From CAILUG01 sp038125665 (GTDB lineage Bacteria; Pseudomonadota; Gammaproteobacteria; Pseudomonadales; Pseudohongiellaceae): a stretch of DNA of 56,163 nucleotides. The notes under the pieces are model-generated. The model did not search any database. It saw nothing but the letters and a program-made list of their open reading frames with translations, and was not told where the DNA came from. The translations under genes and the position numbers were made by a program. Each line of letters opens with the position of its first letter. Position 1 is the stretch's first letter. Of the stretch, positions 27,280 through 36,261 are shown one piece after another. The stretch covers positions 1 through 56,163 of the forward strand of contig JAYPEI010000011.1 in the NCBI GenBank assembly GCA_038125665.1, read 5' to 3'.

Positions 27280-27929
27280 TGAGCCAGTTGTTGATCCGTC
27301 GACTTGGTTTGCGTCCCTATCAGGAAGTTTGGCAATCAATGCGGGACTTTGTGGCGAAGGCTGATGATGACACACCTCAAGAGTTGTGGGTGGTGGAGCA
27401 TCAATCAGTTTTTACTCAAGGACAGGCAGGAAAAAGCGAACATATCCTCAAGACTAATGAGATACCAGTCATCTTATCTGATCGTGGTGGCCAAGTAACC
27501 TATCATGGCCCAGGGCAACTAGTAATCTATTTTATGTTGAATGTACGGCTCCGCTCGATGGGGGCTCGTCAACTTGTTGATTTGATAGAATCTTGCCTAG
27601 TTAAAACTCTCTCAGCATTTAACATTAATGGTCAGTTACGTCGTTCAGCCCCTGGGGTTTATGTTAGAGATGCAAAAATTGCTGCGCTGGGATTGCGTAT
27701 TAGGCGTGGCTGGTCATTTCACGGGCTCAGTCTTAACATTGCTATGGACCTTACTCCCTTCAGTTATATCAATCCCTGTGGGTATGAAGGACTTGCCATA
27801 ACGCAGGTAGCGAATGAACTAGGGTTGGAGCAGGTTACACTTAGGCCCGATCTTGCAGATCCTAGGTATCTTCAAAATACAGTAACCGATGTGTTAATAG
27901 AGAATCTCCAGCTGGCTCTGGTAGAATAG
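27279..27929 (+). CDS. lipB: Lipoyl(octanoyl) transferase
   Basis: 216 residues with a GTG start that overlaps the ybeD stop by one base. It moves octanoyl groups from acyl carrier protein to lipoyl domains. Marks are DRGGQVTYHGPGQLVIY, the catalytic lysine in DAKIAALGLRIRRGWSFHG and the catalytic cysteine in INPCGYEGL. It precedes lipA by 31 bases, so both steps of lipoate synthesis are in one transcript. Confidence 0.97.
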   Translation: MSQLLIRRLGLRPYQEVWQSMRDFVAKADDDTPQELWVVEHQSVFTQGQAGKSEHILKTNEIPVILSDRGGQVTYHGPGQLVIYFMLNVRLRSMGARQLVDLIESCLVKTLSAFNINGQLRRSAPGVYVRDAKIAALGLRIRRGWSFHGLSLNIAMDLTPFSYINPCGYEGLAITQVANELGLEQVTLRPDLADPRYLQNTVTDVLIENLQLALVE

Positions 27930-27960
27930 ACTCAGGTGGACTTGAAGAGACAGGTGTTTC

Positions 27961-28896
27961 ATGACGAAAGTAGTGCAGGGTGAAAAATTAAGAGGTGCTG
28001 AGAAAGTTGCTCGTATTCCCGTCAAAGTCATCCCAACAGTAGAATTACCTCGTAAGCCCGAATGGATTCGTGTGCGCATGGGAAATTCTGTCCGTGTGGA
28101 GGAAATTAAAGCCACCTTGCGCCGCCATAAGCTAGCTTCGGTGTGTGAGGAAGCCTCTTGTCCAAATCTAGGTGAATGCTTCAGTGGTGGTACAGCAACG
28201 TTTATGATTATGGGTGAAATCTGCACACGTCGCTGTCCATTCTGTGATGTCGCCCATGGACGTCCGAACCCTCTCAACCCAAACGAACCCCTTGAACTAG
28301 CCCAGGCTATTGCTGAAATGAGGTTGAGTTATGTAGTGGTTACCTCGGTAGATCGAGATGATTTGAAAGATGGAGGGGCGGAACATTTCGCACAATGTAT
28401 CGCTGAAACGAGAAGACTTAACCCAAGGATTAAGGTTGAAGTACTAGTACCAGATTTTCGTGGCCGTGGTGAAGTTGCATTAAATATACTTTGCAAGACG
28501 ACACCTGACGTATTCAACCATAATCTTGAAACTGTACCAAGACTATATGCGCAGGCTCGTCCAGGTTCGGACTATCAATGGTCTCTTAATCTGCTTAAAC
28601 GTTACAAATCTTTAGCCCCAAACGTATTAACCAAATCTGGAATTATGGTAGGGCTTGGGGAGACTATAGAGGAAGTTAAGCAAGTAATGCGGGACATGAA
28701 AGCGCATGATATAGACATGGTAACGATAGGGCAGTACCTGCAACCAAGCCGTGATCACCTCCCAGTAAATCGTTTTGTTCATCCTGATGAATTTGCAGCA
28801 TTTAGCGCTTATGGCGAAGAGTTAGGTTTTTATCACGTAGCAAGTGGGCCTTTGGTACGCTCATCATACCATGCCGACAAGCAAGCGGGGATTTGA
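27961..28896 (+). CDS. lipA: Lipoyl synthase
   Basis: 311 residues. It is a radical SAM enzyme that inserts two sulfurs into octanoyl groups. The auxiliary cluster cysteines are in CEEASCPNLGEC and the SAM cluster cysteines in CTRRCPFC. The C-terminal RSSYHAD contains the serine that ligates the auxiliary cluster. The ATG follows AGGTG. Its last 33 bases overlap the convergent holA gene. Confidence 0.98.
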   Translation: MTKVVQGEKLRGAEKVARIPVKVIPTVELPRKPEWIRVRMGNSVRVEEIKATLRRHKLASVCEEASCPNLGECFSGGTATFMIMGEICTRRCPFCDVAHGRPNPLNPNEPLELAQAIAEMRLSYVVVTSVDRDDLKDGGAEHFAQCIAETRRLNPRIKVEVLVPDFRGRGEVALNILCKTTPDVFNHNLETVPRLYAQARPGSDYQWSLNLLKRYKSLAPNVLTKSGIMVGLGETIEEVKQVMRDMKAHDIDMVTIGQYLQPSRDHLPVNRFVHPDEFAAFSAYGEELGFYHVASGPLVRSSYHADKQAGI

Positions 28897-29889
28897 AATA
28901 CCAAGCACAAGCTTTTGTAGTTCATCCCAGGGATTATGTGTATTCAATCCCTTGACAGCATGATCAACATGCATCGCTATCTTTAATAACTTTTGCAGGG
29001 TTCGGGAATTATGGCGTCTAAGCGCTGAGGTCATCATTCCTAAGCGTGAACTCCAAACCCTGTGTTGCTGTAATACAGCATTGACATTATGACCCGCATC
29101 AATGGCCTCACTCATAGTGGCCAGGCTACGTAATTCGCGAGTGAGCATGAAAGTGAGTCCCAAACATTCCTCACCTTCAGCCTCTAGGTGGCTTAAAATA
29201 CGTAGCGCCCTATCTGATTGTCCTGAAAGACAAGCCTCAGTGAGACTAAAGACGTTATAGCGAGAGGAGTCTGCGACCATGTTCATAATGGTTGCAGCGT
29301 CTAGCTGGTCGGTAGTTGCAAGAATGCTAAGCTTTTCTACTTCTTGAACCGCAGCAAGGAGGTTCCCTTCAACTCTCTCACACAAGAGTTGTATAGCCTC
29401 GTTATCGGCGTCCAAGCCCACTTTGCGTAAACGTTGACGTAACCATTGAGGAAATTGACTCGTTGTAGGGGCCCAGAGCTGGCAAAAAACAGCCTGTGAT
29501 TCGAGAGACTTGAACCACTTGGTATTTTGAGCAGCTTTTTCTATCTTTGGTGAGGTGAATAATAATAAATTATCCGGATTAGGGTTTGCCAAGTATTCCT
29601 GCAGGGCTAAGCGAGCTTTTTCATCTAGTTTGGCATTATTTAAACGTAAGTCGATAAGTTTACGGTCTGCAAATAAGGAGAGGTCATTCCCACATGCGGT
29701 GAGAGAATTCCAGTCAAATCCATTTCCTACTTCGAAAATTTCACGCTCTGAAAAACCCTTCTCTCGTGCCCAAGCACGCACTTCTATCGCTGCTTCACTC
29801 ATCAATAAAGGATCATCGCCACTCAACCAAATCATAGGGTGGGAGGCTTTCTTTAAAATACTTAGAAGTTGTTCTGGTTTACATTGCAT
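28864..29889 (-). CDS. holA: DNA polymerase III delta subunit
   Basis: 341 residues. HolA opens the beta sliding clamp within the clamp loader. Marks are WLSGDDPLLMSEAA near the N-terminus, LRLNNAKLDEKA, LLLFTSPKIEKAAQNTKWFK, and the C-terminal NPWDELQKLVLG. It overlaps lipA tail to tail by 33 bases. The genes lptE and leuS, usually upstream of holA, are absent; a 118-base spacer leads into accessory genes, so this is a synteny break. Confidence 0.94.
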   Translation of the reverse strand: MQCKPEQLLSILKKASHPMIWLSGDDPLLMSEAAIEVRAWAREKGFSEREIFEVGNGFDWNSLTACGNDLSLFADRKLIDLRLNNAKLDEKARLALQEYLANPNPDNLLLFTSPKIEKAAQNTKWFKSLESQAVFCQLWAPTTSQFPQWLRQRLRKVGLDADNEAIQLLCERVEGNLLAAVQEVEKLSILATTDQLDAATIMNMVADSSRYNVFSLTEACLSGQSDRALRILSHLEAEGEECLGLTFMLTRELRSLATMSEAIDAGHNVNAVLQQHRVWSSRLGMMTSALRRHNSRTLQKLLKIAMHVDHAVKGLNTHNPWDELQKLVLGISNPRLLVGMV

Positions 29890-30007
29890 TTGTTTAGCTT
29901 ACCATGAGGAGAGAACTTATGGCAGGTACTGATTGTAGTTCAGTTCAACCTCTGCTTTACTAGCTAGTATTAACTTATGATTATAAAAGCAGTGGCAGGT
30001 GTTCCCG

Positions 30008-31018
30008 ATGATTAAACTGGTAAACTCGACTTGTTCAACAATTTATTGGGTTGTCACCTCTAGGGGTTTCAGGTATCTACTGTGTTTTCAATTAATTATT
30101 AGTATTCTTACTATCAATGCTGTGAATGCTAATTCACTACCAAATCTCGATTGCAATCGAGAATGTCTCATCACAGTCACCGATACTTTTCTTGAAGGCT
30201 TGGTCAGGCATGAGCCTTCAGTGGTTCCTTGGGCAGACAGAGTACGTTTCACGGAAAATAATGTTGAATTAGCAATCGGGGATGGGATATGGGGCACCAT
30301 AACGGGCATTGATTCCTACCGACTTCATGTTACTGACGAACAACAAGGACAAGCCGCCTTTTATGGTGTGCTCCACGAGCCAAATTTTTCATCTTTGTTC
30401 TCAGTCCGTTTGAAAGTAGAGCACGGCCTTATCAGTGAAGTCGAGATGGTAGTATTACGTACTATATACGAACCCAAAAGTATCGTGTGGCCAGAACCAA
30501 AACTGACACACAAGAGTCATTTCTATGCCAAGCTACCCTTGGAATCGCGAAGACCACGTGAGCGAATGATAAGTATCGCCGATGGTTATTTTGACACTTT
30601 GCAATTAAATGATGGAACTCTTTTTACTAAGTTTCATCCGGATTGTAATCGAGTAGAGAATGGTACCCAGACAACCCACAACTCTTCAGTTGATTTTACT
30701 GCAGTGGGTGCCTTGGGCTGTGAAGAGCAGTTTAAGCAAGGTAATTACCGCTACGATTCTGCCTTAAGAGAACGAAGTTTTCCCTTAGTTGATGTTGAGC
30801 GTGGCCTTGTGCTTGCCACTGGTTTTATTGATCACAACGGTCAGCTTGATGAGTACTCACTTGCCGACGGTAGAGTAGTTAAATCGCCCATTCGTTTTCC
30901 TCATTCATTTTATCTGATGGAGCTGTTTAAGATTGTCGATGGACAAATATTACAAATTGAAGCTGTGTTTGTCACAGTTCCTTACGGTATGCATACCCCA
31001 TGGGAAATTCAGAGGTAA
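30008..31018 (+). CDS. Secreted two-domain NTF2-like protein, paralogue 1
   Basis: 336 residues from ATG 30008, preceded by GGCAGG; a GTG at 29999 is also in frame. A signal segment ends near NAVNAN. The mature protein starts with C-x3-C (CNREC), then RFTENNVELAIGDGIW in the first NTF2-like domain. The second domain carries YFDTLQLNDG, DCNRVENG, LGCEEQF and FPLVDVERGLV, and the end is PYGMHTPW. The same landmarks in the same order occur in the products at 43698, 44703 and 46472. I cannot name an activity; a secreted ligand-binding or cyclase-like role is possible. It is convergent with the DUF6282 gene, 21 bases apart. Confidence 0.75.
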   Translation: MIKLVNSTCSTIYWVVTSRGFRYLLCFQLIISILTINAVNANSLPNLDCNRECLITVTDTFLEGLVRHEPSVVPWADRVRFTENNVELAIGDGIWGTITGIDSYRLHVTDEQQGQAAFYGVLHEPNFSSLFSVRLKVEHGLISEVEMVVLRTIYEPKSIVWPEPKLTHKSHFYAKLPLESRRPRERMISIADGYFDTLQLNDGTLFTKFHPDCNRVENGTQTTHNSSVDFTAVGALGCEEQFKQGNYRYDSALRERSFPLVDVERGLVLATGFIDHNGQLDEYSLADGRVVKSPIRFPHSFYLMELFKIVDGQILQIEAVFVTVPYGMHTPWEIQR

Positions 31019-31039
31019 TTTCATGGGGGTAATTAATAA

Positions 31040-32080
31040 TTAGTTTAGCTTGACCATCTTGCTGGGGTTAACTCTAAACATGTAATTCAACTCCTCCTCA
31101 GTCAAGCCATACTTTCTAAGGGTGTGGATAGACATGACTAACGCGTCTGGAACGTTTGGTGTTCCTATCAGTCCACTATCGCTTCCAACAAATATATTTT
31201 TAGGCCCAACTAGAGAAATAACCTCAAGAGCATGCTTCAACTCATCCCCACCCCTATAAATCGATCCTGCTGTTATTTCAATCATTCCACCCAGAGACAC
31301 TGCCTCTAATAGTTCTTCACTATTCATGTAAGTATACTTTTCGTACAGAGCTGGATGAGTAACAATGATTCTTGAAATTCCACGTTCTTTCGCTTCGCGC
31401 ATTACCTTGAGTGTTTCTTTTGGGGTTAAGTGGCCGGTTGCGAGTGTTAAATCAAATTTTGCAATCGTATCTAGGACTTCTAAAAGACTGGGAAGTAGCT
31501 CGCCATTTTCAGAGATAATAACTGAGGGCCTATCGCTGCCATCGACTAAAACTTCATGCTCTGATTCGTGTGTTGGCAGCCAAACAATACGGGCAAGATT
31601 ACCTTCTACCGATGCAGTATATAGGATTGCTCTTGGATTTAATCCTCCCACTGTAGAGTTCATTGAGACAGATCCGAATACATAAAAATTATCTGGAACA
31701 CTTTTAGTGACTAACTGTGCCAACCCAGCGGTCTCAGTCCAATGATTCTTCAAAAGTATAGCCCTCATACCTCTTTCAGATGCCAGTTTAGCAACTTCAA
31801 ATGCATCCCATTGCCTAGGGTAAGCATCTGGACCGGAGTGAACGTGAATATCAACGGCTCCAACCAAAATTGGGTCAGTGAGATGTTTGTCTATTGATGG
31901 TTCAGAATTTTGAGTTAGATACTGTTTCCAATGGTTTCCCTCAGAGTATTGGGCAAAGCTAAGTGATGAAAATAAAAATGAAAGGGGCATCAATATAAAG
32001 ATAACTCTATTAAAGCCTAATTCAAATTTACATTTGAATAAATTAAAAAAATTATGGCTTGTGTTTATTTTGAAAATCAT
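31040..32080 (-). CDS. DUF6282 family amidohydrolase-like protein, exported
   Basis: About 346 residues from the ATG at 32080 (a TTG at 32092 is in frame). A hydrophobic segment ends near SLSFAQ, so it appears exported. The metal-binding start of amidohydrolase/PHP barrels is seen in AVDIHVHSGPDAYP, followed by MRAILLKNHW, FDLTLATGHLTP, RIIVTHPAL and NIFVGSDSGLIG, the strand-end histidines and aspartate expected for a TIM-barrel metal site. The DUF6282 family has no assigned substrate. The upstream DUF6152-GTWF fusion gene is on the same strand, 57 bases away. The region is AT-rich. Confidence 0.82.
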   Translation of the reverse strand: MIFKINTSHNFFNLFKCKFELGFNRVIFILMPLSFLFSSLSFAQYSEGNHWKQYLTQNSEPSIDKHLTDPILVGAVDIHVHSGPDAYPRQWDAFEVAKLASERGMRAILLKNHWTETAGLAQLVTKSVPDNFYVFGSVSMNSTVGGLNPRAILYTASVEGNLARIVWLPTHESEHEVLVDGSDRPSVIISENGELLPSLLEVLDTIAKFDLTLATGHLTPKETLKVMREAKERGISRIIVTHPALYEKYTYMNSEELLEAVSLGGMIEITAGSIYRGGDELKHALEVISLVGPKNIFVGSDSGLIGTPNVPDALVMSIHTLRKYGLTEEELNYMFRVNPSKMVKLN

Positions 32081-32137
32081 TGTCAACACCAAATTCCAAA
32101 GTTAACTCATAATGACAGATAAGTTATTTTCGAGGAT

Positions 32138-33163
32138 TTAGTCATCCAAAAAGCGATAACCAATTTCCCTATCACAAGGTTCATTAGAAACAGATATTTC
32201 TGGGCTATGTTCTAGCTCAATAGAAAAACTTACCTCATTGGTTAAATAAATTTCATCTTTGGCAATGCCTGAGTAGATTAATTTTTTTCCATCAGGACTA
32301 AGTTCAAACTTTTCACTTAACTGTTTTCGATCACTGCTTGCCAGAAAGGTAGAGAAACCTATGGGGTTAAACGTAAAGTTACTGCTCTTTGCGATCAAGG
32401 TATTACCCTCGAAGTGACCAGTAGAGTAACCGTGTTGGAATAAGTCCTCTTTGGGATGTGAGCGATTATCTGTCCAAATCGTTCGATGTGAGTCAAGCCA
32501 ATCTATAAAAATTTCAACCCGATCTTCTTTAATGGTAATTATAGTTGCCACTGGATAGGCTAAAAGCGCTGGTTCACCAAGCGGTATGCAATCTTTTTGA
32601 GGTGTTGGTTTATTATACATTTCCTCTACATAGCTCAGTCCTTGCTCTGTCAGTGGCCAGTTTTTTATTTCAGCCAGTATTCCAAAAAATGATGCTTTGG
32701 GTGCAAACCATGTCCCATCAATTGTATTAGTAGATGCTTCGCTTTTTTTTCTGTCAGATTTAGAAGAGATATTCAAGGGTAGGTATGAGCCGTCTTTTTT
32801 GTAGAGCTCTTTTCCCAAAATAAGCCTTTCTGGGTTTTTTCTGCTGGGGTTTCCTACTACCCTTACAGAATCTCCAACATGTAAAGCGTTCTTCTCAAAT
32901 CCCAGTGGACCTATAACTGATGCTGCACCAGCTTCTACTTCAGTTTCAAATTTTGTACCGTCGATATTTTTTCTTTCAATATTTATGTAAACATGAGGGT
33001 TTTTGAAAATATATTTTGTGATTATGCCTTCAAAATTGACTGATTTCTCCAGATCAAATGCAATTGAGCTATGGTGTCCTGACACCAATTCAGCTTCGAA
33101 TAATCCCAAAATAAAGAAGATACTTCTAATTATGATGACACAAAGAGAGTTTTTAGGTATCAA
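32138..33163 (-). CDS. DUF6152-GTWF fusion protein, exported
   Basis: 341 residues with a TTG start at 33163 supported by AAAGGTGA five bases upstream. After a hydrophobic signal, HHSSIAFDLEKSVNFEGI begins a DUF6152 domain (about residues 30-125, with NPHVYI and VVGNPSRKNP). The C-terminal part (about 150-341) has IDGTWFAPKAS, CIPLGEPALLAYP and YSTGHFEGNTLIA, matching the separate protein at 9440-10315. So two proteins that are adjacent genes at 9.4-10.8 kb are one chain here. Function is unknown. It is divergent from the triple NTF2 gene and upstream of the DUF6282 gene. Confidence 0.78.
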   Translation of the reverse strand: MIPKNSLCVIIIRSIFFILGLFEAELVSGHHSSIAFDLEKSVNFEGIITKYIFKNPHVYINIERKNIDGTKFETEVEAGAASVIGPLGFEKNALHVGDSVRVVGNPSRKNPERLILGKELYKKDGSYLPLNISSKSDRKKSEASTNTIDGTWFAPKASFFGILAEIKNWPLTEQGLSYVEEMYNKPTPQKDCIPLGEPALLAYPVATIITIKEDRVEIFIDWLDSHRTIWTDNRSHPKEDLFQHGYSTGHFEGNTLIAKSSNFTFNPIGFSTFLASSDRKQLSEKFELSPDGKKLIYSGIAKDEIYLTNEVSFSIELEHSPEISVSNEPCDREIGYRFLDD

Positions 33164-33205
33164 TCAATTCACCTTTATAAGTCAAATCTGTTTTCTTAAA
33201 CAAAA

Positions 33206-33234
33206 TATTGGTTCTTTTTTTTATTTAGTATAAC
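33206..33234 (+). promoter_or_regulatory. Possible promoter of the triple NTF2-like gene
   Basis: TATAAC at 33229-33234 is a fair -10, 36 bases before the ATG. TATTGG at 33206-33211 is 17 bases upstream and TTGGTT at 33208-33213 is 15 bases upstream; neither is a strong -35. The stretch is T-rich. Confidence 0.3.
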
Positions 33235-33270
33235 TTACGAAAAATATTTAACCATAGAAAAAATGAAATT

Positions 33271-35280
33271 ATGAATACTATAAACAGTACCCGTTTTTTT
33301 TCAGATACGATATTTCTTAAAGCTGTAATTCCGTTACTGATGGTATTCTCAGTGATTTTTGCCGGTTATTCTTTTTCTTATACTCAAACTGAGAAAGACT
33401 TGAGAGCAAGAACTTACTTTCAATTTAGTATCCGTTCAGTAAAAGAAATTCAAAACTCTTATAGCTATTTTCTGAGTGCTGGAGATTGGGATAATTTAGC
33501 TGCGTTATTTACAGAAGACGCAGAATTTATATCAGGCGCAAACAGTAAACCAAAAATAGGTCAGTCGGAAATAAAACAGCACTTCATGAATGAAGCCTCT
33601 CGTGATTCCATAGGGCTTGCCGAAGGACAACTATTTGAGCATCTTATTCTTCAGCCCATTATCAACGTGAGTGATACTGGCGATGAAATCTTTGGCACTT
33701 GGCATGAATTGGCACTTCTTGGGGAGTTCAAAAAATATGCCTTATGGAAAGGGGGTGTGTATGAGGCAACTTACATGGAGATCAATGGTTCATGGAAAAT
33801 TTCTAAGTTAATTTATTCAAATCAATACTATGGAAGTTATGATGACGACGGGCATGTTGCTCCTCCTGCTTGGAATATTCCTTACCATTTTAGTTCTGAG
33901 AATGTCGGGCTTACGATTCCAGATTCTGTTGTAGAAAATTTTTCAAAACACTTCGAATTTAATGAGAGTGCCTTAATTCAGTATATGGAAGATGAAACAG
34001 CACTCACAAATTTACAGCATAGCCTTGGATACTATCTAGACCGTAAGCTCTGGGATGACGTAGTTGACCTCTTTAGTGCCGAATGGTCGTTAAACTATTC
34101 TGATTTTAAAATAAATACCAAGTCTAAAAGTATCAGGCAAGGCCTGGAAGAATTATTTGGATCTTATGGTTTAGACAAAGGTGAAATGTTTGACCATACC
34201 CTTACCTCTACCATCACGATCATTAACAAAAGTCGTGATGAGGCGGTAGTAAAAAGCAAAGTGGTGAGTCAGCTTGGGAGAAATGGAGAATTTGCGCGTT
34301 GGGAGTTAGGGGAGTTTGAGAATATATATGTATTAGATAATGGAGTGTGGAAATTAAAAAATTTAGTTTACTTGCCGAGGATGAGCACCGACTATGATAT
34401 TGGTTGGTCAAGTAGTGCACTTAACTCTTACTCATTATCAGGAAATGAGTCTGTTATTGAAAAGATGTACCCTCATAATTATGGATTTAATTTAAACGGC
34501 TTAAAGCAAGAGCTCTCGATTAAACGAGACCTAAGTGGATTTAGTCAGGCGATAGAGTCCGGTAAACTGAGTTTAGATCAACTCCAACGGAAGTTACACA
34601 ACTCAATTGCGATCGATGCCGTAGAGAATCTTAATTCTTCTTATGGCTATTATATTGACGAATCAGCCTGGGATTCGATGGCAGACACCTTTAGTCAAAA
34701 TGGGTCAAAGGAGATTACAGGCGTTGGCGTTTACGTTGGTCCAGAGAGAATTAGAACTATTCTTAACCTAAGAGGGCCTAAAGGCGGCAGGAGGCCAAAT
34801 TTTTTTACTATCCACCAATTATTACAGCCTGTTATTCACGTGTCTGATGATGGAAAGACGGCTAATGCTCGTCTGAGATTATTTCAAAGTGGAGGTAGCG
34901 CCGATGGTTCCTCGGGTTCATGGATAGGAGGTATATACGAAAATACAGCCGACTTTGAAAATGGCCAGTGGAAATTTGGTAGACAAGACTTGCATCATCT
35001 TTTCTATGTGTCTTATCGAAACGGTTGGGCGCGAGTCGGGAAGAGTGAAGCTGTTTCAAAATCTGGCAACAATAACCCTACCAGACGAGACATAAAAGGT
35101 GGCGGGATGACCCAAGGTCTGGGTGGCGCTGCCTCCCCGAACTCTTTTGCTCAAGACTATCCTCCTGATAGAGAGATTAGGGCAAAACAATATTCATTCC
35201 CAGAAATTTCTGAATTAGCTTTTCATTACAAGAACCCAGTTACCGGGCGTATGCCGAGTGAGTTATTAATCAATCAGTAG
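33271..35280 (+). CDS. Exported protein with three tandem SnoaL/NTF2-like domains
   Basis: 669 residues with an N-terminal hydrophobic segment (about residues 14-34). Three repeats of a SnoaL-type unit follow, each marked by a Y-x-x-D/S-W-D motif: YFLSAGDWDNLAALFTEDAE (near 66), YYLDRKLWDDVVDLFSAE (near 256) and YYIDESAWDSMADTFSQNG (near 460), each ending in a G-x-W-K-I/F/L strand (NGSWKISKL, NGVWKLKNL, NGQWKFGRQD). These are alpha+beta cone folds; single-domain relatives act as isomerases, cyclases or dehydratases. A three-domain exported chain is unusual. It sits between the fusion gene (divergent) and the TetR gene (convergent). Confidence 0.82.
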   Translation: MNTINSTRFFSDTIFLKAVIPLLMVFSVIFAGYSFSYTQTEKDLRARTYFQFSIRSVKEIQNSYSYFLSAGDWDNLAALFTEDAEFISGANSKPKIGQSEIKQHFMNEASRDSIGLAEGQLFEHLILQPIINVSDTGDEIFGTWHELALLGEFKKYALWKGGVYEATYMEINGSWKISKLIYSNQYYGSYDDDGHVAPPAWNIPYHFSSENVGLTIPDSVVENFSKHFEFNESALIQYMEDETALTNLQHSLGYYLDRKLWDDVVDLFSAEWSLNYSDFKINTKSKSIRQGLEELFGSYGLDKGEMFDHTLTSTITIINKSRDEAVVKSKVVSQLGRNGEFARWELGEFENIYVLDNGVWKLKNLVYLPRMSTDYDIGWSSSALNSYSLSGNESVIEKMYPHNYGFNLNGLKQELSIKRDLSGFSQAIESGKLSLDQLQRKLHNSIAIDAVENLNSSYGYYIDESAWDSMADTFSQNGSKEITGVGVYVGPERIRTILNLRGPKGGRRPNFFTIHQLLQPVIHVSDDGKTANARLRLFQSGGSADGSSGSWIGGIYENTADFENGQWKFGRQDLHHLFYVSYRNGWARVGKSEAVSKSGNNNPTRRDIKGGGMTQGLGGAASPNSFAQDYPPDREIRAKQYSFPEISELAFHYKNPVTGRMPSELLINQ

Positions 35281-35282
35281 AA

Positions 35283-35342
35283 ATCGGTCCGTCGATTCAG
35301 GTTAACTTTCGATCACGAAAAATAAAGACCGATCGCCTGAAT
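35283..35342. repeat. Two crossing inverted repeats (pseudoknot-like order)
   Basis: ATCGGTC (35283-35289) is complementary to GACCGAT (35327-35333), and ATTCAGG (35295-35301) to CCTGAAT (35336-35342). The arms are in A-B-A'-B' order, so in RNA they could form a pseudoknot but not two nested hairpins. It starts three bases after the stop of the triple NTF2-like gene. Confidence 0.35.
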
Positions 35343-35386
35343 TTATGTGGTTTCGATTAGATGCCTTAAGATAAGCTGTTTTCAGG

Positions 35387-36040
35387 CTAATTAGCTTTTG
35401 ATGTGAGATTATACTCTTCGATGAACTTATAAAAACTTGATATTAAAATAAAGGCTCGCTTCATTTCATCGAGAAAGTTTTTTTGGTTCAATTGGATTGG
35501 TCCGGATTCATTGAATGCAGCGTTATTTACTGTTCCAAGCAAAACCTGTAAAGAGAAAGCGACTTGGTCATTTTCTTTTTTGGAAAGTGATCTATTTAGC
35601 TTTTCCTCAAGGTAGTCAACCAGCATTTTTCTTCTTGCTGCAAAGTTGGCTCTAAATCTTTTGGCAAAAAGTTCATCACGATTATTTTGGATTTGTACAG
35701 CCCGCCAGAACCGCCGGTGTTGTGTATAGTAAGTGGTTATGTTTTTAACAAGAACCTCAGGTATATCATGGATAGTAGTGTTTTTGTATAGTTCTGAAAG
35801 GTCCTTGGATCTTTTTTCAAGGTGGTAGTGGATTAGCGCTTCAAAAAATTGATTTTTACTCTCGAATCTTGCATAAAAAGCCCCCACTGAATAACCAGCC
35901 TCTGAGGCAATTTGAGAGACTTGGATTTGGTCTAAATCTAATTCTTCCAGTAATTTGAAGCCTGTTTCAACAAGAGACTGATATGTCTTGAAGCTTCGAG
36001 TTTGTTTGATTGCGTGTCCGTGAGGCAAAAACTTCTCCAA
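35387..36040 (-). CDS. TetR family transcriptional regulator
   Basis: 217 residues from a TTG at 36040; a second TTG at 36028 has GGAGAAG just upstream and is equally likely, and no ATG is available near the start. The N-terminal helix-turn-helix reads LDQIQVSQIASEAGYSVGAF followed by YARFESKNQFFEALI, typical of TetR repressors. The C-terminal ligand pocket is helical and not diagnostic. It is divergent from the TonB receptor gene with a 287-base spacer, so control of that receptor and of itself is likely. Confidence 0.9.
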   Translation of the reverse strand: MEKFLPHGHAIKQTRSFKTYQSLVETGFKLLEELDLDQIQVSQIASEAGYSVGAFYARFESKNQFFEALIHYHLEKRSKDLSELYKNTTIHDIPEVLVKNITTYYTQHRRFWRAVQIQNNRDELFAKRFRANFAARRKMLVDYLEEKLNRSLSKKENDQVAFSLQVLLGTVNNAAFNESGPIQLNQKNFLDEMKRAFILISSFYKFIEEYNLTSKAN

Positions 36041-36261
36041 TGGATTTAATCTTTTGATAGCAATTCATTGATTTACATGAATTATAAAAGATTCACAAAA
36101 TGCTTTTTACATACTGGGGAACGAAATAGGAGCTGGTTCCTCTTCTAAACAGCATATTCTTATAGTTTCATTCAGAGTTCAAGCTTACCCGATTTTTTAA
36201 AATTTATAATATTTTTCTTGATTTCACTTGTGTTTGTCTTTATTTTTCAAAAAAAGAATAA

